Below, piece by piece: positions 12,440 to 21,293 of a stretch of 64,000 nucleotides of DNA. The position numbers and the translations under genes were made by a program. The notes beneath the pieces are model-generated. The model saw nothing but the letters and a program-made list of their open reading frames with translations. It did no database searches and was not told where the DNA came from. Location: assembly GCF_000004075.3 (NCBI RefSeq), contig NC_026660.2, forward strand, positions 29,825,498-29,889,497. The letters run 5' to 3'. The DNA comes from Cucumis sativus (lineage: Eukaryota > Streptophyta > Magnoliopsida > Cucurbitales > Cucurbitaceae). The number at the start of each line of letters is the position of its first letter. Position 1 is the first letter of the stretch.

Positions 12440-12796
12440 TCATTTTTCTCAATAGTACTCTTCTATATTGGCATTAAATGTTAAATAATTCTAATCCCAT
12501 TTTCTTTTAAAAAACAATAGTTTAGTTATTAAAACTTTTATTGCTAATATAGTACACATGTTTTTCAATCCTTAACTGTTGAGTTAAAAGAGACATGAAA
12601 ATTATAGATTAGTCGATTTTTTCGAGGATGGATAACTCTTAAGCTATAAAAAAAGTTCACCTTATTTTCAAATTTGTGAATGTATTTTCGTGAAACTCAT
12701 TACAAATAAAACAAAACGCAAAAAAAATAGCAATTAACTAACTATAGATATTGAATTTTAAAATTATAGAAAATACAAACATTAGATTTAGACATT

Positions 12797-12798
<2 letters not shown>

Positions 12799-12850
<52 letters not shown>
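12799..12850. repeat. (TA)26 microsatellite
   Basis: Uninterrupted 52-bp alternating TA tract in intergenic DNA, one of the longest in the window. Confidence 0.9.
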
Positions 12851-12851
<1 letters not shown>

Positions 12852-14567
12852 CATGTGAATATGAATGGAAAAAATAACAATGTTAATTTGCAGTTTAAAT
12901 TTATGGAGAAGAAGAAGTAAGGTAATGTTTGTTATTTATACTAAAGTTATAAAATGGGTTATCTAACTTTTTCTAAAAAAATAGAAATTAATTGGTTCGT
13001 CCAAAAATTGACAGCAAGAGGTGTACTTGAATTCAATTATTTGTAGATAACATAACATTTCTTTATTCTTATGAATCGCATAGATTCATGTTCCTTCACA
13101 TTCAACAATATACACTGTTTAAAAGATATATATTTTTAAATAGTAATAATTTGAAAATCTATAAATAAATAGTTCTTATAAAAATATTGTTTAAATAATC
13201 ATTGTAATTTATTATATTACTACAACAAAAGTAGATTTACCTCCGACAATATTAACTTATTTTCATAAATAATAACTAAACATACTAAAATTCAATAATT
13301 TATCTAGATACATACTGCAATATTTGCTTTATCTATTCTAAAAAATGTTTATATGTATGAACTAAATAAATATTTAAATTAAAATGTATAAAAAGATGTA
13401 TTAAATAACATGAAACCCTTTTTGAGTCGAACAAAAATAATTTTGTAGATTTGGTTGCTAAATTATTTAGTTGAAAGAGAGAGGGAAAATAATATGAGTT
13501 ATTGTTTATGTTTGAAATTTGATTGTAAGAAAAGAAAAGTGGTGAGAAAAACAATATTATCTGACAACGAAGCCACGTGTGCGGTAGACCAATCATTTGA
13601 GTGCAAGTGTAAATAAAACAGTTGGGAAAGTACCATACATATTAATTAGTGACGTGGCTCATTACACAAGTTCAATATTTGAACTTTGAAGGAGATAAAA
13701 GATATGTTTCCCTTATACGACACCGTATGGATTTCCTCATTTTATTATTTTTTCGCCTTTGTGGTTTTACTTTCAGTTTATATCAATTAAAATTTAACAT
13801 TACTAATTATGTTGATTTAAATTATAGATCATTTTTTTATATTCAAACTACAGGTGTTAGATTTAAATGCAGTTTAAATTTAACCTAATTATTTAAATTA
13901 TAAATCTTTTAAACTCAAATTAGAAGTTTATTTCCGCTACCAAATTTTAGAAACACAACTATCCATGTATATATCTAAGAATTCATAAAACAAAATTTTG
14001 TAAGTCTTTGGAATATGATTCCATTGTTAAATATTTGGCCTCTGTGAAGCTATCTCTCGTGCGTTTGAAGTTGGTGTTAACTCATTTGGACGGAGATGGA
14101 TCCTTTAATTGTTTGAAATCTCTTGACTAGATTGATCCTTTCGTGTCATGCTAAACAAGATTTGTATTTCATCGGCTCCTTGCGAGAACTACATCCGATT
14201 GGATCAAAACATATTTTTTCTTTCGTTAATCACAATGATAGTCACGTTACACGTAAGCTTACTCTACTCATGTTTAATTTGTAATAATTGACTTATATTT
14301 ATTTGACTTGAAGAATGTTTTTCGTGAGTGGTTCATATTAAATTAAACATTGATAGTTGTTTTTTCTAATTTTATTTTTTTTGTTTGTCTGGTAAGAAAA
14401 GTTAATTTTTTAGTACAATATTTGTGAGAACGAAGATCCAACCTTCTATTTTTAAGATGAAAAATTATATAATGATTGAACATATATATTCAAAAATAAT
14501 TATTATCTGCCGTGAAAAATAAACTTAATCCCAATTAGAATTTTATTTCAAAGACATTTTTGGGTTG

Positions 14568-14625
14568 GGCCTTTAGGATTATAAAAGTTGGTATTAGGCC
14601 TTTAGGATTATAAAAGTTGGTATTA
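14568..14625 (+). repeat. 29-bp direct tandem duplication
   Basis: Two identical adjacent 29-bp units (14568-14596 and 14597-14625), each beginning GGCCTTTAGG and ending GTTGGTATTA. They lie about 80 nt upstream of the TATA box of the S1-type gene. Confidence 0.92.
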
Positions 14626-14703
14626 TCTTTTTGTAATCTTGTTTTTCTATGTACGTTCGGCCAACTCCTTCCATCATATATTTCCTAAAAACAACAACAA
14701 AGC

Positions 14704-14711
14704 TATAAATA
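14704..14711 (+). promoter_or_regulatory. putative TATA box of the S1-type gene
   Basis: TATAAATA, 174 nt before the ATG at 14878. It is a perfect plant TATA motif in the expected direction; the implied leader is about 140 nt. Confidence 0.55.
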
Positions 14712-14877
14712 CATAATTTATAACCCAATTGCTACCCTCACAGTTACGAACTTCTATTTTGGTCTTTAAAACTTCTTTTATAGTTTTTTCTAAATTAAAA
14801 CGCATCTGCCATACAAATTCTATAAATTCTTCAAACAGTCGAATTATGAATTACAACAACAGCTAAAGAAAAAAAAA

Positions 14878-15324
14878 ATGGGTGTTCAAATCACCAAGTA
14901 TTACTGCCTCATTTCATACATTGTAGTTGTAATTGCAATGATGGGTGAGCCATGCTGGGGAGGCTCCAAAACTATGGCGCCCTTGAGTCGATGGAAGGTG
15001 GTGATTTTTAGCCAATTGAATCCAGGCGAGAATTTATTAGTTCATTGTAAATCAAAAGACAACGATTTGGGCGAACATTCGTTGCAAGTGAGTCAGAATT
15101 TTTCATGGAAATTCAAAGAAAACTTGTTTTCTACAACACTGTTTTGGTGTACTCTAACAACTTCATCGAAGAAAAAAGTAACAATGGATGTGTTTTGGCC
15201 AGAGAGACACAATTGGCTTGCTATTCGATGCAGTTACAGAACTTGTATTTGGGTTGCTCAAGATGATGGTATTTATTTAGTCAACAAGAATGCAAGGGAA
15301 TTTGTGCGTAAATGGGACAGTTAA
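14878..15324 (+). CDS. plant self-incompatibility S1 family protein (S-protein homolog)
   Basis: Intronless, 148 aa, small secreted protein. Residues about 1-28 form a signal peptide (hydrophobic YYCLISYIVVVIAMMG, cut near GEPCWGG). The mature part shows the S1 family pattern: WKVVIFSQL, LLVHCKSKDNDLGEH, FSWKFKENLFSTTLFWC, WLAIRCS, CIWVAQDDGIYLVN. Four conserved Cys (in HCK, FWC, RCS, TCIW) should make the two family disulfides. S1 was defined as the stigma self-incompatibility ligand in poppy; most plant homologs have no known role and may be secreted signals in reproductive or other tissues. Length and cysteine spacing fit an intact member. Confidence 0.92.
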   Translation: MGVQITKYYCLISYIVVVIAMMGEPCWGGSKTMAPLSRWKVVIFSQLNPGENLLVHCKSKDNDLGEHSLQVSQNFSWKFKENLFSTTLFWCTLTTSSKKKVTMDVFWPERHNWLAIRCSYRTCIWVAQDDGIYLVNKNAREFVRKWDS

Positions 15325-15780
15325 TTTAATAGCCCTTTTAAAAGTAATTTTAAAATAACTTTTATACATATAAAATGTAATTTCCATATATGTCAATCTC
15401 CACCTTATTATTAATAAATAAATTAACAAAATATATGTTTGACTCTAAAAGTTGTATAGTATGATGTGAATGAAATTAAAGTATGATACTAAAATAGAGT
15501 AATTAAGAATGAGTAGAAAGTTTAGACGGTGGAAACGACACTTTTGTATTAATTAAATCCTAATTTTAATAATGAAACGTGACAAAAATTAGATCATAGG
15601 ATAAAAAGGGAATATACCATAGAGAATGGAAGAAAAAGGAATAAAATATTTGTTAATTAGGTTAATTAATTAAAATTAATAATATATTAACGGTGTAATT
15701 AAAAAAGGAGTAAACGTTTAGAGAGACGGTGGTAAGAATGAATGCGTAAAAACCTTACAGCTGTAAATCACTGGAGAGTC
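15325..15780. other. intergenic region between S1-type and GTE genes
   Basis: About 450 nt of AT-rich DNA. It holds the 3' flank of the S1-type gene and the promoter side of the GTE gene. No clear TATA box was found for the GTE gene, which is usual for broadly expressed genes. Confidence 0.5.
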
Positions 15781-15911
15781 AACACCAATTGCAATTCAAG
15801 AATTCCAACAACCTAACTCCTCCATAAACCCTAGACTTATCATCCCTTCCCCTTCCCTCTCCTTCTTCCCGCGCTTGTTCTCTTCGAGGGGGGCTCTTCG
15901 CCCTCTCTTCG

Positions 15912-16676
15912 ATGCTTTCATCTTACCCCTCCTCCATCTCTTCAATCTCCACTCTTCCGCTGCTGCTGCTGCTCTCTACTCGATTTTGGTAATTTCCTCT
16001 TCTTTCTCCCTACTAACTCTTCTCTCCCGCCGCCGGCTTTTTGGCGGCTTCGGGTTTCCTTCAACTTCCTTTCCTTTATAGGGTTTTATGCTTTTTTCTG
16101 GAACTTTGTTGTCTATTGATTTCAATTTAATCGATTTGAGTTAATTTATGTTGTTCCTCTGTTCCTTGTTTGTTTTCCATCCTCTGTTTTATTGTTTCTT
16201 ATCGCTTCGAGATTTCGAGATCACGAAACTAGGGTTTGCTTATACTTCTGTAAATTTTGCTTGAGTTTGTTTAATTCTTCTTGATCTTTGATCTTTTGCT
16301 ATTTTCTTTTCGTGATCTTTCAACTTTTATGTTGACGGTAGTTCCGAGATACGTCCTGTGGATTCTGAATTTTGCTTTATGTTTTTAGTTTCAGCTCGTT
16401 TCGTTCCCAATAGAAACTCTTCCTTGTTCTCACTACGCAATTTCAAGTGCTTATGTTTCGAGAGCGCGTTTTTTTTTTTTGTGAGGACATGTTTTGTTAG
16501 TTGCTGATAGCACCACGGGGGCCGTTTTGTTTGGTCCCATGTTGGTGGAATTATGAGATGCTATAATCTCACGTCGTTGGGTTTTTTTTTTTGTAAGTCA
16601 TTTAGTGGGTTACGGGTCTATTTTAAGACTGAATTTTATTTTCTATACTGGCTTCTGCAGGTTAATTTCGAGATGA
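15912..16676 (+). promoter_or_regulatory. upstream ORF 1 of the GTE gene (spans 5'-UTR intron)
   Basis: ATG at 15912 opens a 30-codon ORF that crosses the proposed leader intron (15989-16660): exon part 15912-15988, then 16661-16676. The peptide starts MLSSYPSSISSISTLPLLLL. Its TGA (16674-16676) overlaps the ATG of the second upstream ORF in an ATGA arrangement. It depends on the leader intron and on transcription starting before 15912; both are inferred. Confidence 0.45.
15989..16660 (+). other. 5'-UTR intron of the GTE gene
   Basis: Donor TTTTG|GTAATT at 15989 and acceptor CTTCTGCAG|G ending at 16660. The interior is T-rich with no coding sequence. Leader introns are common in plant housekeeping and regulatory genes. 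It is inferred from splice signals and from the C/T-rich leader upstream (ACCCTAGACTT, CCTTCCCC). Confidence 0.6.
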
Positions 16677-16744
16677 GTAGTTCTTACATCCTTCCTTATC
16701 TGGTTGAAGAATGCCACTTTTCTGAAGGTCTTGGTCGATTTTGA
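16673..16744 (+). promoter_or_regulatory. upstream ORF 2 of the GTE gene
   Basis: Complete 23-codon ORF (MSSSYILPYLVEECHFSEG..., stop at 16742-16744) in the same exon as the main ATG, ending 56 nt before it. It may lower or condition translation of the main frame. Whether its peptide is conserved is unknown. Confidence 0.55.
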
Positions 16745-16800
16745 AAAATTAATTATCTATCTCTCTTCGAGTTTTGGATTTTTGAATTATTTTGGTCAAA

Positions 16801-19800
16801 ATGATTGCCACTGAAACCATTGTACCGAGCAAAAAGCTGAAAATTAAATTTGGTGGTAAGCGAGTAGAAGATCATCCGGGTCCACAATCTTGTGAATTTG
16901 GAAAGCTTGTAGGCCAGAAATTGTCATTTATGGGTAGGAACGGGTTGAAGGTGGATGGTAGTGGTAGGTTCAAATACTCGTTGAATACTTTCAGTAATGG
17001 TAAGACTCTTGCTGCTGCCTGTTGCAAGTCTAAATCTTCTATCACAATTGCTGATAAGCGCAGAGCAACTGAGGATATAGAATCTCCAAGAGAGAAGAAG
17101 CAGAAGTTGGACCGGGGTACTACACAACAATGCTCTTCAATTTTGAAAACGCTTATGACCCATCGATTTGGTTGGGTTTTCAACCAGCCCGTGGATCCCG
17201 TGGCTTTGAAAATTCCCGACTACTTCTCAATCATCACTGATCCTATGGATTTGGGAACTGTTAAATCCAAACTAGAGAGAAATTTGTATCAGGCAAGTGA
17301 AGAATTTGCAGCAGATATTAGACTGACATTTTCCAATGCCATGCTTTACAATCCTTCTGGTAACCATGTTCATAAGATGGCAAAGGAGCTTCTCGAAAAT
17401 TTTGAGAAGAAGTGGATTCTGCCAAAGGAAAAATGGGTTAGTGGAAGATCAAATTTTCAGCGAGAAAAACCTTCAAATGGACCACCAGGAGAGAAGATTT
17501 CCCGAACTCCATCATCTCACAGTTCTTTATTGAATAAGAAGTCAACAGGATCTGAAGAGAATGTTAGTAAGCTGTTTTCAAATGTAAATGGTGCTGAGGC
17601 AAGTAATATCCATGTATTTTGTTTAAGGTTCCAAACGCTTATTTTAGAGTAGTATTGCTGGCAATACAGTAGAATCTGTATAATGCAATTTGTCTTATTC
17701 GGTTTGCCTGGTTATATAACACCCTTGCTGAATTAGTCAGCATTCTTATCTTGCACGATGGATTAATTTTCTAGGTTGATCGTTCTAGTCCAACTTGTGC
17801 ACCCAAGCCTCCCAGGAAGAACTTCCATACAGGTATGAGTGGCAGATTACGATTCTGCTTTATGGCCCTGTAAAGGAGCTAATTTGCCATGTATCTGATA
17901 GGCACAGAAACTGGCAGTAACGATGCTTCTAGCTCCTTTGATAAACAAACACCGAGACATAAGTGTTCGGGATGTGGTACCATCATGCCATGTCACTGCG
18001 TTTCTTCTTCCAGTTTAGACCATGTATCCTCTGGTGGTTAGTTGATTATTCTACTACTTTCTTGATTTCATCCTTGTTATTGCCTAAAAAACTAGTTTCT
18101 TCTTAATTATTTAGATCAATCTAATGAGAGACTATTAACAGGAGAAAATTCAGATGTCAATGATTCTTGCAGACGGGTATTGTACTATTGCAGAGTTGTT
18201 GTGAAATGTTCACAAATTTTGGTATCACTTATGTAACTTATGTTTGTATTATAATTTAGGATTCTCAAACAAGTGGCTTGTCAGCTTCCCATAAGTCCAA
18301 GTCAGATACAGATTCTGATGGTCAGTTCACCTTCATATTTCTTATCAAAATTTTATTGTTCTGATATCCTTCTGATCTGAGGATGCTCGTTGCTTGGAAC
18401 GATATTAAGGGATTAGAAGTGTTTTGGAGGATGAAGGAAAACCTCCCTATGATCAGTCTTTGGCTCGTGGGGCGAACTCTACTTCCGAAGGTGGTTTTTT
18501 CTGTTAATGCGATAGGTATACCAATGTTATTTTATCAAATACATCAGACTAACTTCATCTCCTCTAACTTGTTGCAGTGTGCTCTACCCCAGTTTTTGAT
18601 GTACAACTTTCACCCAAAAAGGCTCTTCGTGCTGCAATGCTGAAGAGTCGCTTTGCTGAAACTATTTTGAAAGCACAACAGAAGACACTTCTTGATCTTG
18701 TAAGTTCATTAATTCACTATATGTATGTCATAAGCATTTTGCTATTAGTCTATTGTGGGTTTACAGTAATAGTTTTCTCGTCGTTGGTAGGGCGATAAAG
18801 TTGATCAACTGAAGATTCAACAAGAAAAGGAGAGATTAGAAAGGAAGCAGCGTGAAGGTAAAAAGCAACATCATGTGCTATATTGCCGTGAATGCTATTT
18901 TGTTGTTTATTTGGCTGCAAACACTTTCTATTTGATAAAAGGACTATCTTGTTGGTTGATAAATGGATTTTAATGGTAGTCAAATGCTCCGTTATGGGCA
19001 GCCCCCTACGGAAATTTCTTTGAAGGGTAAATTGAAGTCGAGCCTTTCCTGATTTCCCCTTCTAATTTTATCTAACATGACGCACCCTTACCTTTTAGTT
19101 CGATCAGAAGTTTGAGATTGGCTTGAATTATGGTTGCTCGAGTATGCTAATAATTTTTTTTTTTAATTTTAAAGTAAATAGAGTTTAGGGTTTAGGGTTT
19201 ATGGTTTGGTTTTAATTTTAAGTTGGTTCTTATGTTTACGAAGGTTTCGATTTGGTTTGCATGTATTATAGTCAACCGATCCATCATGGGTTGATCTAGT
19301 GGTAAAAAAGTAGATATAGTCTCAATACCTCACTATAAGAGGTCATGAGTTTGATCCATATATATGGTGGCCACCTACCTTGAAACTAATTTCCTAGAGT
19401 TTTATTGACACCAAAATGTTGTAGGTTCAAGTGTGTGTAAGCTTGCTCTAGACAATAAAAAAGGACTATTGTAGTCAGCTAACATGCCAGAATGTGTTGA
19501 ACAGTAATATCAGTTGAATGTAATTCAAGAAGAATGTCATATTGTCATCTTTTTACATTGGGTTAGCGGGAGATTCTTAAGGTTTGGCTCAATTATAGGG
19601 GTGCTGTATTAAAGTTTTTTAAAAATGAAAACCATAACTGACCAAATCAAACCAAGTCTAAATGAAAAGCACTTCCGTTTGGAAAAAAAAAAAAAAACGA
19701 AGTTGAAATGATAGGATTGGAGAAGCACTTATCCCTAACAAAAAATAAAACCAAGTAAAATGAGTCCCCAAGCTCTTTGTACTTCCATCTTTTCAATGTT

Positions 19801-20391
19801 GAAAATTTTGATAACTGATAATAGAGATTATGTACTGGGACCAAATTCATAATTTTTACTCCCAAAAAGTTCTCATGCGTTTCCATGTGCCTATACTAAT
19901 TGAATATGCATTTCCTTGTCTGAAATATACAGAGAGAGAACGTATAGAAGCACAAATAAAGGCTGCTGACATGGCATTGCGATTAAAAGCAGAGGCTGAG
20001 AAGAAACAGCAGCGAGAAAGAGACAGAGAAGCTGCCCGCATTGCTCTTCAGAAGGTTAGTCATTGACTATTTTACCACTTTTATTATGGTATATAATATG
20101 TTATCGGTCCACAGCAAGTATCCTTTACCAATCCCTTCTATCTTTTAGATCGAAAGAACTGTTGATCTGGACCAAAATCTTGAGATTCTAAAGGAGCTAG
20201 AAAAGCTCTGTGGAGGATTCTTATTTATCCAGCATCACCGTGCAATGGTGAAGAGGTCATTAGACGACTGCCAGTTGGAAAATCCATTAGAACGACTTGG
20301 TTTGTTTATCAAAGATGAATTCCTGGACGACGATGAAGAAACCATCTACAGTGTAAATGGGAAAGAGAGGGAAGTTTTTTCCAGAAGTTGA
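16801..20391 (+). CDS. GTE-class bromodomain transcription factor (GTE8-GTE12 group)
   Basis: Nuclear acetyl-histone reader, 581 aa from ten coding exons: 16801-17598, 17775-17832, 17902-18033, 18115-18176, 18260-18320, 18410-18490, 18578-18699, 18791-18857, 19933-20054, 20149-20391. The bromodomain (about 107-205) has [15 protein letters not shown] and the acetyl-lysine Asn in AMLYNPSGN. The rest is a linker with [12 protein letters not shown], then [20 protein letters not shown], a long charged coiled coil ([11 protein letters not shown] to [10 protein letters not shown]), [13 protein letters not shown], and [14 protein letters not shown] near the end. That C-terminal plan is the GTE8-12 group; a classical ET domain is not evident. 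I start at the ATG at 16801; an in-frame TTG lies three codons upstream. The first coding intron probably uses a GC donor (AG|GCAAGT at 17599), or else a GT at 17614 that adds five residues. Intron 8 carries a SINE. Exon 6's acceptor (18409) was chosen because it alone keeps the frame open. Confidence 0.9.
19286..19454 (+). mobile_element. Au-type tRNA-derived SINE
   Basis: About 170 bp in sense orientation inside the 1075-nt intron 8 of the GTE gene. It has the Pol III promoter of a tRNA-derived SINE: A-box-like GTTGATCTAGTGG (19290-19302) and B-box-like GAGTTTGATCC (19347-19357). The body, with AGGTCATGAG, GGTGGCCACCTACCT, TTGACACCAAAATGTTGTAGG and GTAAGCTTGCTCTAGACA, follows the Au SINE consensus as I remember it, with several substitutions. 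No convincing target-site duplication was seen, so the copy is old or truncated. It is non-coding and probably removed with the intron. Confidence 0.8.
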
Positions 20392-21057
20392 GTGAGAGAG
20401 GGAGGGAGGAGGGTTCCGCATATTTGTTTTGTTTTATTGAGCTCCGACTATCTTGACTGCTTGCCTACCTGGTGCGTGGGATGCAGTATATTTGTAAATG
20501 GTATTCATATTTGGTTGGGTTTAGGATTTAGGACTTTTCAGATACTATATAGCTGATTAGGGTAGAAGTAATGTATAGCCCAAAGTTCTATGGATGGGAA
20601 ACAGAAAAAGGAACAGAAAAAAATTGAATAAATTGAAAGTTGCAACTTGTAGTAGGTTGGGATTGACATTTTATAAAATGAAAGTTGCAACTTGTGGTAG
20701 TTGTATTGTGCTCAGTCCTTTTATATTCAATGCATAATCATGTAACTTAGCATTCAGAGTGTAGACAAATCAATACTATAAAAAAAGGAACATTGGAAAC
20801 ATTATTGGTTGATGCTGTGGTATTGAAACATTATGGTTTGTGGGTTTGGTTGGTTGTTAAGTCGTCAGGTGTTTATGAGTGAGGAGTTAGCCCCATTGCC
20901 ATGTCTGGGCGTGGACTTGGCGGATAGCAACTCATCCCGGCAGTCACCAACCCATTCTTTCCGATTCCCTCAATTTCATCAGGTGCATAACTTGACTGTA
21001 CACCATTGGAGAAAGTGAAAATGTTGGAAAAAGAGGGGAAATTAATACCTAAAAGGA
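20392..21057. other. intergenic region after the GTE gene
   Basis: Contains the GTE 3' UTR (to about 20630) and a short GC-richer patch at about 20870-20990 with an unrecognised + strand frame. A motif GAAAGTTGCAACTTGT occurs twice (near 20635 and 20681). No gene called. Confidence 0.4.
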
Positions 21058-21293
21058 TGGCGGAAGAAAGTTATTTTATTTCTACAAACAGGATTGTAAT
21101 GGAAATATAATTTGTCTCTCCAATCTATTTTCTGATCTTCTCCTTTCAAAAACTGTACCATAACCTTCAACTTCCCATACTTTTATTCCACAGTGCTCCA
21201 CTTTCTCCTCAAATGGAATCTCAGAAAGCTCTTCAATCTCATTCCTAACTTCGTCCATCAGAGAACTGGTAACTCCAGTGTTCACCAACTGAT
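21058..21293 (-). pseudogene. decayed exon of a 2-oxoglutarate/Fe(II) dioxygenase
   Basis: On the minus strand this matches exon 2 of the dioxygenase genes further right: LVNTGVTSSLMDEVRNEIEE, then PFEEKVEHCG, then EVEGYGTVFERRRSEN. A one-base frameshift follows, after which the other frame continues with DWRDKLYFHYNP, aligning with DWGDRVYIITNP of the intact neighbour. An acceptor-like CAG precedes the TTG GTG start of the exon. No partner exons 1, 3 or 4 were found within reach, so this is a fragment. The iron-binding residues would lie in missing exons, so it cannot encode an enzyme. Confidence 0.82.

Larger units (their letters stand above)
11749..14703. other. intergenic region with several (TA)n tracts
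   Basis: No gene seen. It has paired TA tracts at 12386-12439, a 52-bp (TA)26 tract at 12799-12850, and a 29-bp tandem duplication at 14568-14625. ORFs around 13333-13888 are AT-rich frames with no recognisable product. Confidence 0.5.

Noticed and set aside
16553-16672. Extending the GTE protein or uORF 2 upstream into the leader intron
   Set aside because: The open frame before 16661 is T-rich and ends in a classic CTTCTGCAG acceptor, so it is intron sequence.
18383-18643. Continuous ORF across part of GTE exons 6 and 7
   Set aside because: It is in the wrong frame for the neighbouring exons. The frame giving [19 protein letters not shown] joins correctly at phase 1 on both sides.
19181-19201. 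Telomere-like TTTAGGG repeats in the GTE intron
   Set aside because: Only about two units; this is within what is seen by chance or as a telo-box, not an interstitial telomere.
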